A DNA stretch of 64,000 nucleotides from Cercis canadensis (Eukaryota > Streptophyta > Magnoliopsida > Fabales > Fabaceae), in assembly GCA_003255065.1 (NCBI GenBank), contig QAOA01003028.1:1132351-1196350 (forward strand), written 5' to 3'. Of this stretch, positions 1-12,308 are shown in pieces. Both the position numbers and the translations under genes were made by a program. The first letter of the stretch is position 1, and the number at the start of each line of letters is the position of its first letter. The notes beneath the pieces were generated by a model. The model did no database searches, was not told the origin of the DNA, and saw only the letters and a program-made list of their open reading frames with translations.

Positions 1-140
1 CTTAGTTTAGACCAATATTTCTTTAGGGTTCAAGACTCCATAGTAATAGTCTAGCACACGGAAGGAAAACAAGTTTCAAACATTTATATAGTAGCAACTG
101 TGGCATGACTGCCATTCACGAAGCCAACATTGCATTTTGA

Positions 141-2406
141 TCACTCTTCGTCGGAATCCTTGCGGTGATGATGCTTGTGGCGATGCTTCTTCTTCTCATC
201 ATCATCATCAGAATCATCATCCCCCTGAAATAGCAGATAAAGATCATACCATGAAAACCAATTTTAATTCGAAGTACTTCATATTACTCGAACAATTTAT
301 TGCACATTATCAGGAAAAGAAAACCCATTTCACAAAAATCCAAGATGTTCTTTAACCATGCTAGCTAGAATTATAAAACCATGTCCAAAGATTACCAGTG
401 CATTCCACTCACAAAAGACTTAAGCAGGGGAGTTAACTCAGTTATCAACAAATAGAGAACAGTAACCACATAGACACACACCAATGAATATGCATGCACA
501 TATACCTTGCATCATTACACACACAGACTCATTAACTAAAGACTACTACTATTTTTCATCCTAGATATAGACATACTTTCAGTAACCATCAATCCAATGT
601 ACTTAAGATATTGGCATACGTGGAAATGATCGCACGTTAATTATGCAAGAAATCACCGAGATAAAGTCAAAACTGCAAATTCCACTATTCTTGCAGGTCC
701 AGTTATCATGAATTTCATAACTATTTCAAGACAAATTGCACCACAAGGTATAAAGAAAAAAGAATTCTAGAACTTTTCTTGACTTCCATAGTCCACACTT
801 CATGACTTGTATAACAAAACTGCACTTCTAGTAGAGCCAAATTGATTTAGTTGCATAAGCAAAACATACATCATAGAGTACCAGGAAGAAAATGGATGAA
901 AGGAAAATGCTAATGAAAAAATATTGTCTCTTGCATCTACCACTCTACTTATCACCTTTATTCTCTAACGTTTTATATATTTGTTGCAAAGTAAGCCCAT
1001 GTTGACATTTTGGGAATGCGGTACCAAAGAACTAAGCAAACAGCAGTCAAGCATATTGTACAAAAATCTTCAACCAACCATATACACTAGGAATAACAAT
1101 AACATTAAATTGTCAAAATAAGGTATGAATTAAGATTTAATCCTGCAAACAACAAAGCAAACAAATCCAAACATATTAAATTTATGCAAATAATAAGATA
1201 TTAATCTAGCTATCCCAGAAATGAAACAAGCAATAGTTTAAGGAATGGAACACTCACATATTTCTTACGTCCATAGCTCTCTTCTCCATAGCCAGACCTA
1301 CGAGGCTGATCATCATCATCACGCCTCTCATAGCTTGGCTTTTCATAACTAGGCTTGCGATACTCCTCCTCAGAGCGCCCATAACCATACTCTCCCCCTT
1401 CCTGGCTCTCATAAGCTGGCCTTCCAGAACTTGGTCTCCTTGGAGGTTCATCCCCATAACCAGGCCTCTCCAACTCATTTCTGCCATAACCCGGAGCCTC
1501 ATAGTCAGGCCTCTCAGTCCTCCCACCATAACCATACCCGCCACCCTGTTCCTCCCCAAAGCTAGGCTTCCGACCATACCCACCACTCTGTTCCTCCACA
1601 AAGCTAGGCTTCCCACCATACCCACTACCCTGTTCCTCCCCAAAGCTAGGCTTCCGACCATACCCACCACCCTGTTCCTCCCCAAAGTTAGGCTTCCGAC
1701 CATACCCACCACTCTGTTCCTCCCCAAAGCTAGGCTTCCGACCATACCCACCACCCTGTTCCTCCCCAAAGCTAGGCTTCCGACCATACCCACCACCCTG
1801 TTCCTCCCCAAAGCTAGGCTTCCGACCATACGCACCACCCTGTTCCTCCCCATAGCTGGGCTTCCGACCATAACCAGATCCATATTCTGATTCGCCCGTC
1901 TCGTATTCAGGTTTGCGCCCGTACCCGGATCCATATTCGGAACTGGGTGCCTCATAATCTGGCTTCCGACCAGACCCATAATCCGAACTGGGTGCCTCAT
2001 ATTCCGGTTTCCGACCATACCCGGATCCATCCTCGGATTCACCATACCCAGGGCGATTCACGCCAGGGGGAACGTCATAACCCTGCTGAGGCCTACCTCC
2101 AAATTCGCCTTCTCCACCCGAGGGCCGAAAGGCCGGTGCAGGCCGTGGCTTGGGACGAGCATAGCTGCTGTACTCGGTCTGCAGAGCCTCTTCAGCATAA
2201 GCATTTGGCTCAGCAGAGGAGCTGTATTGGGGGCGATCGTAGTCGAAGTCATCGGAAGTGGAGGATGTATTTGCGTAGCAAGTCTCTTCGCACGGTGGGA
2301 TCGGGCGGCCATAGGTGAGGGTAATGTTGTATCCACCACCGTATGGAGTCGGATCGTACTCTTCGAAATCGTCGACCTCGTCTTCGCCTCTGGAATAGAA
2401 CGCCAT
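141..2406 (-). CDS. PLDRP1: PLDRP1-like (At5g39570/At3g29075 family) intrinsically disordered protein
   Basis: Two coding exons, 2406-1258 and 224-141, are joined by an intron with GTGAGT donor and TTTCAG acceptor, giving 410 residues in phase 0. The N-terminus (acidic DDFEEYDPTPY, then YNITLTYGRPIPP) is the conserved head of the plant family containing Arabidopsis PLDRP1, a phospholipase D-regulated disordered protein linked to phosphatidic acid and stress responses. The middle is Gly/Tyr/Arg/Glu-rich with eight near-perfect 14-residue repeats around GYGRKPSFGEEQ. The small second exon encodes the typical tail: an Asp run, then a Lys/His/Arg run, ending DSDEE. No signal peptide, membrane segment or enzymatic motif is visible. 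Without exon 2 the first reading frame would run into the intron and lose the charged tail. The family assignment is firm; the molecular role is taken from the family. Confidence 0.9.
1545..1880 (-). repeat. 42-bp coding tandem repeat, eight units
   Basis: Eight head-to-tail 42-bp units start at 1545, 1587, 1629, 1671, 1713, 1755, 1797 and 1839. Each encodes one 14-residue unit of the PLDRP1-like protein. Units differ by a few bases (S/N, G/V, G/S substitutions) and keep frame. There are no spacers, so this is a minisatellite within an exon. Confidence 0.93.
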
Positions 2407-2590
2407 CGTTTCACTGTTTGCGAGCTCTTATTCTGATCTGCGATCTTCTAGCTTTACTGATCGTAAATCACTTCAGCTTGGTGCATTTTGTAGCGGGATC
2501 TGAAAATGGTTACTTGAAGAAGATGACGATGCTCCACCAAAACGGCATTGACCATGTGTAAGTGAAACGACGAAGTCGTTTTCTTTTTTA

Positions 2591-2710
2591 GCGGGCCCGC
2601 AATAATATCAATGGGCCAACTGGCCCAATTCCAACGAGCTGTGACCCCGGCGCTACTCTTGTCGGTCCAATCATCTATCGCTAAAAGGGACACGTGGATA
2701 GTGGGCCATT
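2591..2710. promoter_or_regulatory. Cluster of TGGGCC/GGCCCA (site II-like) motifs upstream of the PLDRP1-like gene
   Basis: Within about 300 bp upstream of the start codon lie GCGGGCCCGC (2591-2600), the inverted pair TGGGCCAACTGGCCCA (2612-2627) and GTGGGCCATT (2701-2710). TGGGCY (site II) boxes are known binding sites of TCP-type factors in plant housekeeping promoters. The motifs are seen; the regulatory role is inferred. Confidence 0.5.
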
Positions 2711-4291
2711 TCACCATAACGCAAATGCTTTATATCCGTATTCTTTGATATGGAATATAGTACCGTCATTTCAGCTGCAAGGGATCTTACCAGAGGACGG
2801 ATAAATATTTAAAGGATTATTTTTAAGGTATTTTTTATTTTTATTTTTGAAAGAGGTTATTTAATTAACCCTTAGGCTCAGAAGGTCTTTTTGATATGTT
2901 GCTCACTAAATTATGATTTTTGATCGCATTGGGCCTCAAACTTAACATCTAGAAGGTGTTACTAAGGATTTAATTCCTATATTAATTCCAGACCAAGAAA
3001 TACTACTAAATACTAATTAACATTTGTAGTGCATCAGTAGCCAAAAAAAAAAAGTGGATATGTTATTTTTCTTGAATTACTAATCTAAGTATCATTATTA
3101 GATTTTACTGGAAAAAAAAAAGGTGTCATTATTAGAATAATAATGGTTCATGATAGTATATCCTCCCCTCTAAAAGGATCTTACTAATTACTGTAGTCAT
3201 TAATCACTTAAACCAGTATGTCTAATCTCTAGCATTGAGAGAAGTTGGAGTAATTTTGTATGAGATTTTGAGTTTCAACTACCATGCTCTCTTACAATAG
3301 AAAGAACATTAATTGCTTATCTAGTTATTTAGCCTAATATTTTCAGGCAAATGGACTCACAAACTTGTTACCACCAAAATTTTCAAGAACATATTAAGTG
3401 GGGAACCTAAAAGGATAGTTTGTCTGGATAAATAGGATAGTGTTTAGAGAGGGAATGGTATAAAGGAAATTAGTTTAGTAACTTGTTGATAGTTTATGAG
3501 TAGCCAAAACAAGAAAGCGATGATGAATATGACTATTATTATTTATTTAGTATGTTGTTATTTAACATAATAATTATATATTAAATAAAATAATAATATA
3601 TTTTATATGAAAATTTTTTAGATACTTTTAATATTTATGTAATATGTCATATTACATATGAATAACTAATAAATGAATAACACGTGTACAAGTTAATTGT
3701 TTTTAAATTTTTTTTAAAAATTAAATAAATTATATTTTATATCTAATAAAATATAAAAATTATATATGTTTGTCACATCAGTATAATATGACATATTCAT
3801 GTAGTATCATAAAATCTCAAATTTTATATATAATAATTAGTAAACTTAAAAAGTATTTAATTTTCCCTATGATATCTATTAACACGCCCTTTTTCATATA
3901 TTTTGTATTTAATTCTCAAAATAAAAAGATTAAAGCTGACACATGAACTCGAATTTGGAGGAGTGGAAATCAATCCAAGAAGGAGAAAAATTAGTGATAG
4001 ATCTTGCCATATGTAACCTTATTTGTTCTTTTACCTTTGTTTTCACTAGATGCCAAAAACTGGTAAAGGTGGAAGAACAATCAATCCGCCATTTGCTTAT
4101 CATTTGGTGCATTGGGAACACAAACCAATATCCCTTTCTTCTCTCTGCTTTTTCTGTCCGATACGGATACGGATACCGATCCCATCTCCTCTACAAAAAG
4201 TAATCACCTTCTCCACGCTTAAACATTCCTTTCTTCCGAATCACCAAGACTGACCCAGACCCATTAGAGAGACTGAGAGCTCAGAACTATA
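2711..4291. other. Intergenic region between PLDRP1-like gene and PME31
   Basis: AT-rich, with homopolymer runs and no coding signal. The last 350 bp or so form the promoter and leader of the pectinesterase gene. Short frames around 3940-4250 show no family resemblance. A CACGTG core lies near 3680. Confidence 0.7.
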
Positions 4292-6823
4292 ATGGCAGCT
4301 CGTATAGTCTCGGTATCACAGGACGGAAATGGAGACTACCGAACGGTGCAGGAAGCAATCGATGCTGTTCCACTAGGCAACACTCGTCGAACGGTGATTC
4401 GAGTGCCTCCGGGCATCTACAAGCAGCCAGTCTACGTGCCCAAGACCAAAAATTTCATCACTCTCGCGGGTCTGCGTCCGGAGGATACTGTGCTTACTTG
4501 GAATAACACTGCTACCAGAATAGAGCACCATCAGGTAAGCCTGCTACGTTTTCTTCTGCTCATTTGTGTAAGTGGGTATCCCTTAATTGACCTGAAATTG
4601 TTCATTTTTCTGGTCAATTTTGTTGCAGGCTGCTAGGTTGATCGGGACTGGGACCTTTGGTTGTGGGAGCACCATTGTGGAAGGAGAGGACTTCATTGCT
4701 GAGAATATTACGTTTGAGAATTCCTCCCCTGAGGTAATGCTTGTAAAAATTTGATGCTTTCATGGTGTTTACACTTATTTCCACTCTCCTCAATATTATT
4801 GATTTGGACCATTTGGTAAATGGGCATATATGCATATGGGTAAATAAAATTGATTATTGAGATAATTCTGGGTGTCATGTATATTAAGAAAAGACTGTTT
4901 GATAAAAATGTTAATTATTAGGAAACTTTCAGTTTTGAATGCTATTTACTTTCATTAGAAGGTATACAATCTAGATTGTTCCCATTGTTTGTCGTGTTGA
5001 TCCTTGTAGTTGGAAGTCATCTCTTCACTTACAAATGCAGTGTTATGGGGGTACCGGTAGCTTATAGTTTTTCCATGGAAGATAGATATTTTTTTCGTAC
5101 TCATTTTGTCACTAGTGAAAGTCGCGGTTGTAAGTTCAATGGATGATTTTGTAAATCAGTTGTGTATGTATATTCCAAAAATAGCATCTTTTTAAAGCTT
5201 TATGCAGACAAAATTTACTTACATGCGCAAACTGTGAAAAACCTTATACAGTGCTTCGCTTTCTTTCTTCTTTTTGGCAGGGTTCAGGGCAAGCAGTGGC
5301 AATTAGAGTGACAGCAGATCGATGTGCCTTCTATAACTGTAGGTTCCTTGGATGGCAGGTATCTCCACTGTCTTGATGTTTTAGTTTTATAGGTTAGAGA
5401 GGCTTGTTGAAGTATTTTATGTGGCGAAATAGACATGGGGAGATATTGACATGCTATAAGATTCTCCTTTTCCCATGAAAATTCTTTAGAAATGCGTTAA
5501 TTGATTTTTCTTTTTGATATGTTATTACATGATTTCTTTGTTGGGTGAGGTCTATGTGTGAGTTATAATTGCCATGTTTCTAGCCTGATGTTTTAAACCA
5601 ATAGTTTAAATTAACTTGGGGCTTGGCAGACTAGATGGTCTTATGTGCAATATGGTTGTCAGAGGTTCTGTTTTATTTGAGGACAATCTAAAGGAGGTAC
5701 CAAGGAGATAAATTTCTTACATGATTATGGTGCAGGACACTCTGTACTTGCATTATGGCAAACAGTATCTAAAAGATTGCTATATTGAAGGAAGTGTGGA
5801 CTTCATTTTCGGCAATAGCACTGCTCTTTTGGAGCATTGTCATATCCACTGCAAATCTCAAGGCTTTATAACTGCACAGGGCAGAAAATCTTCACAAGAA
5901 AAAACTGGTTATGTATTCTTGAGGTGTGTTGTGCTGTCTGAATATCATCTTCCCACCATGATTGAAGTTTTCGACTGTAGTCCTCCCTTTCACCCTATAT
6001 TCCTTTTATGTTCTGGACTTTTTGGTTGCTTATGTTATATGTTACCCATGAATGGTGTTGCAGATGTGTTATCACAGGAAATGGAGGCACTTCATACATG
6101 TATCTTGGTCGACCCTGGGGACCTTTTGGAAGAGTGGTCTTTGCTTACTGTTACATGGATCCATGTATAAGGCATGTTGGCTGGAATAACTGGGGAAAAG
6201 TTGAGAATGAGAGAAGTGCTTGCTTTTATGAATACAGGTATCTCATATATGTTTCCGTCTTGTATTGTACTGCTAATTTCCTGGTGGCATCCTCTGGAAG
6301 AAATAAAATTCAAGTATATGGTATAAATCTTTTCTAATTAAATTTATGGATTTGATTTCAACCAGTACAAATGGAGTTCAAGTTTGGATAGTAAATTTCT
6401 TCTTATAAAAGAGTAATTATTTTGAAACATTGATCTATATTTGCTTGGCAAAAGATACAAAACGAAGTTCCATTTTGCTCAGAAATGTATCAATTTCCAC
6501 TAATAACATGCATATATGAGATTGTTTGAGATTTAACTTCATTTCATGCATGTGCACTTTATCTGGTTGCTCCATTAGAACAGTAGATTCCGTGTTTGGC
6601 CTTCAATTGAAGTACACTTTAGCCTTCCTTCAATCTTTTGAGTAATTTTATCAACTGCAGGTGTTTCGGACCGGGTTGTTCTCCCCCAAAACGAGTAGCA
6701 TGGGCTAGAGAATTGGTGGATGAAGAAGCAGAGCAGTTCCTCACGCACTATTTCATTGACCCAGAACCAAGTAGACCTTGGCTTGCCCAAAGAATGGCCT
6801 TGAGGATACCATATTCTGCTTAG
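4292..6823 (+). CDS. PME31: Pectin methylesterase, PME31 type (no PRO region)
   Basis: Six exons, 4292-4534, 4629-4733, 5281-5358, 5736-5923, 6064-6237 and 6661-6823, all with GT-AG borders and continuous phase, give 316 residues, close to Arabidopsis PME31 (about 317). The protein removes methyl esters from homogalacturonan. Visible PF01095 motifs are GQAVAIRV (119-126), QDTLY with Asp143, GSVDFIFGN with Asp164 (the two conserved catalytic Asp), and YLGRPW with Arg221 and Trp223. There is no N-terminal signal peptide or PMEI/PRO domain, as in the PME31 group; in Arabidopsis PME31 is linked to salt tolerance. It starts at the first ATG of the exon, MAARIVSVSQDGNGDY. The neighbour arrangement with the PLDRP1-like and VTI1 genes matches At3g29075-At3g29100. 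Exon 4 skips a cryptic in-frame extension that would end in the intron. Confidence 0.95.
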
Positions 6824-7607
6824 AAATTATTGAGGTGACATGGGAAGGCTTCAAGCAGTTAATCACGTAGGTTGTGTGCTTAATGTCTTATCATAATTTA
6901 TGCTAAATTCGCGTCCTTGTGAATCTTATGGCTTGTGAAGAATCAGAGATATTAGATGTTCCTGTATGAGGTTCTTTGCAAACTATGTTTCTTCTGCCAA
7001 GGATTCTCTTACCCACATGTGTATTCAGATGAAGATCTGGTGAGTTACAAAGGATAATATGTCGAAATAATTTCACAATTTTGAGCAACTATTTAAAAGT
7101 GTCATTTTTCTGGAGCAAGACAGTTTTTTGCATATTTAGAAAATAAATCAAGAAAAGATGATATTCTTGGTAGAAAAATGTCAGGGAATCAATGTTGCAA
7201 TATATTGATATCAATTTGTTAACATTAGGGTCACAAAAACAGCTTGAAATAGAAGAATTATTTTTCTAAAAAAATAAGAATTGCAATTCTTGTTCACCAA
7301 ATTATAATTAGGTTCCTGCCGTCATGACAGCATTTTCTTCCTCTATTTGAGGTTACCTGTTACCTGCACGAAAGAAAAGCCAAAATATCAAGTGCTTGTT
7401 TGAGGTGAGACCTCCTCGCTTCAGATAGCTATCAATTAAGCTGTCCACTTGGGCACTTAGAATCCCACACGCCTTGGACTTGGACCAGAACTGTGCAAAT
7501 TAACACCTTCAGCCTTATACCATTACTAGGTTCTCTTGCTTTCCAATTTTCTGAGAAGACTTTGTATAAGAAGGTAAGAAGTGAAAGAAAGTTTTGTTAG
7601 GGTGACC
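6824..7607. other. Intergenic region between PME31 and the DUF1997-like gene
   Basis: Contains the pectinesterase 3' UTR (to about 7100) and the upstream region of the next gene. No further coding or repeat structure was recognised. Confidence 0.6.
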
Positions 7608-8644
7608 ATGGCAAGAGTTCTCCTTCCTTGCCAGCCCCGGTTACCCTGCACTGCTCTTCCACTTGAAAAATGCAAGGGCCAATTGAAGAACCATAACCAG
7701 CATTCGCATTGGCCTTGCCGCGCCAAGGCAGTATCAGATTCCAGGCATTCAGTGAAACAGAAATCTTCCTCCTTCAGTTTCAGATGTACTGGTGATTCTC
7801 CTCTTGTGTCGATATGTGTCCAAGAACAAGGCAATTCTGAAAGAAACAACAGACCTAAATAAATTATGGGGTTTGGATGTGAATCAAAACATATGTAATG
7901 ATTTGTTTTGCAGGCTTCCTTTGATCAATATATGGATGACGAGGGCAGAGTGCTTGGAGCTGTATTTCCAGAAAAAGGAACAAGCCAGCAGCTAAATGAG
8001 GTATTTTGCATCCATTACCCAACCCAGCTTGGTGCTTGTTGGAGACTTCATTGTTAAAACAATCTTTTTAAAAGTGTGATTATGTGTTTAGGAAGAGTGG
8101 AGACTTAAAATGCAAACCTTATTCCTAAGGGTCCAGCCAATAGTGGACATGAGAATAAGATTCACAAAACTTGTTGAGCTTCAAACTGTAACCACTTCCC
8201 TTCCATTAAATTTGCTCTAATCAAGTAAGGGGGAGTTAATTATGGATTTTCTTTGCAGACAAGGTGGGAGTTCCAGGGCTTCAATGCCAATTACATGCTT
8301 TTAAAACTAGATGTTAGAGGAGGTTTTTACCCGGAAAGGTGAGGAACACGAAGCTGACTTAAGAATCAAATAGAGATGCATGTAAACTTTCTTGTTTCTC
8401 CAACACTCACTTTAATTCCACAAAATGTCTTAGAGAACATCATTGATACGGTTAGATTCCCTTTGGTTTGCCCTATGATCCTACTTCATTTAGCGTATGC
8501 ATGCACATAACTAAATTTGTTTAGACCAAATTGTGTTGACATGTTGATTAACAGGTTTTCAGTGAAGTGGTCAAGAAATTGAAGAATGAATATCATGGTA
8601 AATTGTTAGCAGATTATAACAAGTTCAAGGAGAAATCAGCCTAA
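7608..8644 (+). CDS. DUF1997-like plastid-targeted protein, shortened, possibly decaying
   Basis: Five exons can be joined: 7608 to about 7805, 7914-8000, 8092-8187, 8259-8338 and 8563-8644. The start at 7608 has the good context ACCATGG and opens a Ser/Arg/His-rich N-terminus resembling a chloroplast transit peptide. Later exons encode SFDQYMDDEGRVLGAVFPEK, SQQLNEEEWRLKMQ, VDMRIRF, LVELQTTRWEFQG and a C-terminus LLADYNKFKEK, a pattern I recognise from plant DUF1997 (PF09366) proteins such as those annotated near At5g39520-At5g39530. Relative to the family as I remember it, about 14 residues are missing after VDMRIR, and the conserved segment between GGFYPE and SEVVKKLKN is absent, as if an exon were lost. 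Phase is kept only by using the second acceptor, TTTTCAG before 8563. The exon 1 donor is weak and uncertain (7805 or 7817). Function unknown; it may be expressed, truncated or a pseudogene. Confidence 0.5.
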
Positions 8645-9191
8645 CTCAGATGAAACTACCTATACAATTGCACATTAATATCTATAAAGCCAAATCCCAT
8701 TAATATCCATGTTGAATAATGTAATTGCGTAATGATATATACACAAATCTCAACTTCGCAATAAGACACAAATTACACAATAAGTAAAATTTGAGTTCAA
8801 GTGATCTCGCTTAAATTTTTTAAGAGAATTTGTCTAAGTTTGTACACATCTGTGTAGTTAAAGATAGTGGAAATATAATTTTATCTTTCCCGGTTGACAT
8901 GGGTTTCTTTCCAAGTTTTGAGAATTACAATTTTGTTGCGTCGAAACAAAAGAGGTATAGAAGTGAAAGTAAGTAGTTTAATTAGGTTTGAGTGGAATGC
9001 ATTGGGCATGATTATGCTAAATTCCTTGCGTCGATATTTTTATTTTTTAGATTAGTTTTGTAATATTAGTTCTGTCTCAATTAAGGATGAAACTGTATTG
9101 CTAATGTTAAAGAAGTAAAACTTTAAAAGGATACTGTAATATCCTGAAATCATTGGTCTGGTCCAATCACTTTTGATTGGACCTATTGTTA
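8645..9191. other. Non-coding DNA downstream of the DUF1997-like gene
   Basis: AT-rich, with no credible frame or RNA gene. It leads into the tandem repeat that follows. Confidence 0.5.
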
Positions 9192-10203
9192 TTACTAGCC
9201 TCATCAGAAGCCCAAATATCTTAATGGGCTTCATCTCTCTCTTATTTATTGTTTATGCCGTTGAACTAACTTATAAATAAAGTAAAATTATACTTGAGAA
9301 GGTGACAAGATACTTTAATGATTAAGTATTAAGTATTTTATTATAAATGTTCCACTAGTATATTGCCCCGTGCGATGTCCGGCCGGCAGGGGGCAACACA
9401 AAATATAGTTTGTGATCACTTTTTACTTACATGATGTTTTATAATTTGATAATGTAATATCACATCAGTGAAATAATATTTAATACTTGATTTGAATTGC
9501 TACTAATATAATTTTTTACTAAGGGATTACCACTTTTTTGTATACTTAAAATTATATTACATGACCAATAAAAAAATATATAAGTACACATTTATTCTGT
9601 AAAAATATCTTTAGAATTTGCTAGCCTCATGAAAAGCCCAAATATCTTAATGGGCTTCATCTCCCTCTTATTGTTCGTGCCGTTGAACTAACTTATAAAT
9701 AAAATAAAATTATACTTGAGAAGGAGACAATATACTTTAATGATTACGTATTAAGTATTTTATTATGAATGTTCCATGTTCAAATCTCATCCATACTAGT
9801 GGGGTTNTGTGATCACTTTTTACTTACATGATGTTTTATAATTTGATAATGTAATATCACATTAGTGAAATAATATCTAATACTTGATTTGAATTGCTAC
9901 TAATATAATTTTTTACTAAGGGATTACCTCTTTTCTGTGTACTTAAAATTATATTACATGACCAATAAAAAAATATATAAGTACACATTTATTCTGTAAA
10001 AATATCTTTAGAATTTGCTAGCCTCATGAAAAGCCCAAATATCTTAATGGGCTTCATCTCCCTCTTATTGTTTGTGTCGTTGAACTAACTTATAAATAAA
10101 ATAAAATTATACTTGAGAAGGAGACAATATACTTTAATGATTACGTATTAAGTATTTTATTATGAATGTCCCATGTTCAAATCTCATCCATACTAGTGGG
10201 GTG
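9192..10203. repeat. Non-coding tandem repeat, about 400-bp period, with an N join
   Basis: The block beginning TAGCCTCAT.AAAGCCCAAA and running through TTAATGGGCTTCATCTC to the long AT-rich tail occurs at about 9195-9355 (partial), 9617-9800 and 10015-10200. The intervening part, TGTGATCACTTTTTACTTAC onwards, occurs at 9411 and again right after the N at 9807. Copies differ by scattered substitutions. The two full units could be one unit present twice because two contigs were joined, but the older partial copy at 9195 shows that real repetition also exists. Confidence 0.7.
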
Positions 10204-11333
10204 GGATTATAAGATATTATAGGCTACTCCTCCAATAGACCAAAATTATTCGAGAGAAAAAAAAAATGAAGAGTAAATTACACTCACTCTCCCTCTAATT
10301 TGTCAAAATGGCATTCAACTCCAAAATTGTCAAACAAATTACACTTCACTCCATTTAGCCATTCGAATAAAATGTAATTAATTCTTTAATTAAGATATTA
10401 TCTTTAAGTTAAGCCTGGCATGATTAAGTTATCTACAAATCTCTCCCTTTAGCTCTAATCTTTCACATAAAATGGTAGTTCTTTATCGTCACTAGTAGCA
10501 AGTAAGATATAACCAAATCTTGCTATTTTAACTTTGCCTTTCACCTTAATCATTGAATCCCGCAAACCCATTGAAAGCCTAAGCTCCTGCTTCAGCACTC
10601 AAGTTTCCTCTCTCAAGAAAGGCCAATACTCAATTTGGTGCTTTATCTTTGGCAATTCATAACCTATGTAGTATGGGTACAAGTATGAAATGTCGACATT
10701 TAAAAAAAAAATAAGAGTATGGATACGTTACGTCATATATATATATATAATAAAAAAAATTTAAAATTCTCTAAATATTAAAAATATCAACCATTAATCC
10801 TTAACAAATAAGTAACAATTAATAAATATTAACTCAAAATATAAATTATCAATCAAAATTCAAGTAATAGAATTTATCATATTTGATTAAGTATCATCAA
10901 TATATTTTAAATCTTTTTTAATTAGATCAAGTGCATTATAAAAAGTCACCAAAAAAATGATAAAATCATTATGAAAATTAGGATTAGTTACACAATGAGA
11001 ACATTTTGAAACACTTTCAAAAAAATAAAAGATGCATTTCTTACATTGGTACGTGTTTCGCATTTCAGAGATGTCTTCGAAACGGGTACGTCTCCTTTGG
11101 TGCTGTTTTGGTGCTATGCAGTTCATAACAAAGGAAGGTGCAAATCCTGCAATCTCAAACTCCTATTTAAAAATGATAGCTAAGCTGTTAAGTTGATTGT
11201 TTGTTCATTGTTGGAGTAGTTAAAACTTAAAAGGTGTGGAATGAAATATTTTAGTAACTGGTGTCATTTTATTGAACCTCAAACTATAATTTACTCAAAA
11301 ATTAAAACTACAAGAGAAAACAAATGCGCTTAA
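10204..11333. other. Intergenic AT-rich region before the tRNA
   Basis: No gene recognised. It contains a short (TA)n run near 10736 and homopolymer tracts. The frame at 10887-11126 (-) has no family features. Confidence 0.5.
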
Positions 11334-11406
11334 TGGAGATGCGAGGGATCGAACCCCGTACCTCTCGCATGCAAAGCGAGCGCTCTATCAATTGAGCTAC
11401 ATCCCC
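11334..11406 (-). tRNA. tRNA-Ala (anticodon TGC)
   Basis: The minus strand gives a 73-nt cloverleaf beginning GGGGATGTAGCTCA and ending CGCATCTCCA. The acceptor stem GGGGATG pairs with CATCTCC (one G-U type pair). The anticodon loop TTTGCAT contains TGC. The A box (TAGCTCAATTGATAGAG) and B box (GGTTCGATCC) are present, with no intron. An AT-rich TATA-like block lies upstream at about 11418-11436, and a TTTT Pol III terminator follows 14-17 nt after the 3' end (11317-11320). Confidence 0.97.
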
Positions 11407-12308
11407 ATGTTAGCTGATATTTAAAATATAAAAATTAGTGTCTCCTTAAGAATGCAATTGAGAAATTACGATATGATGCGTTCCAAAGGCTGTTGGAGCA
11501 AATAGTTCTTAGCTTTTGGTATGATTTTCCATCAAAAAGTAAATACAACTTGTGAACATGCTTTTAGTGGGCATGGCTTAGTGAGGACTGAGCAATTTTG
11601 TTTCAGGCTTGGTTTAAGAGCTAAATAATAAAGAAAAGAAAAAGGAAATGAATAAAAGGATAAGATGTGATTCTTATTTCCCTTTTGCAATGTTTAAAAT
11701 AAATAAGGGAATGGACAAGAGCGTCTTGTATTTGCCTTCCATAGCATCTGTATTAGGAGTAGTACCTTGTCATGCTTCCCACAATCAGTGCTAAGTTGGT
11801 ACACAGTTTAGCCTCTTGCTATATTTTGCTAGTACTCCTCTGATATAAGAATTTCTTTCCTATCCGTCCTTTCCATGTGGAAAAAGAGAAGAAGAAAAAA
11901 AATTATCAAAAGGCATTGATGGAGTTGGTTTAAATGAGATAAATGGGTTAAACAGGTTGCTGCTACTTGTAATTCTAGCCATGTAAATACTGAATAAAAT
12001 CATTTGGTACAAATTGGAATTGATTTTCTTCATGCATTCTGTTGCAGCTGCTGTGTTGGCCAAACATCTGCTGCAAAATTTACTTTCTCTATAACCAAAT
12101 CACTCCTTAAAATGGGAGAGAACTTCACTACCAAGCGGTAAGCTTGTCACTTAGATTATTCAGCATGAAATCATGTAAACTTGCAAGTTGCAAGCATATG
12201 GGAAGCAATATCTTACCCTAAAATTCCTGTGGTGGATGATACAGATTATTTTTAAGAACAATATATTGCGCCTTCCAGCCACGCTTCTTTGGTTGGTTAA
12301 TGGATAAG
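11407..12308. other. Region downstream of the PPR gene
   Basis: Includes the probable 3' UTR of the PPR gene (adjacent to 12308) and unassigned AT-rich DNA. No further gene was recognised. Confidence 0.5.

Noticed and set aside
1545..1880. Regular 42-bp array that could be mistaken for CRISPR
   Set aside because: Units are contiguous without spacers, stay in one reading frame and encode protein; plant nuclear context.
1254..2045. Long alternative-frame ORF (-) rich in Met/Gly/Arg
   Set aside because: It is the frame-shifted shadow of the repeat-containing PLDRP1-like exon.
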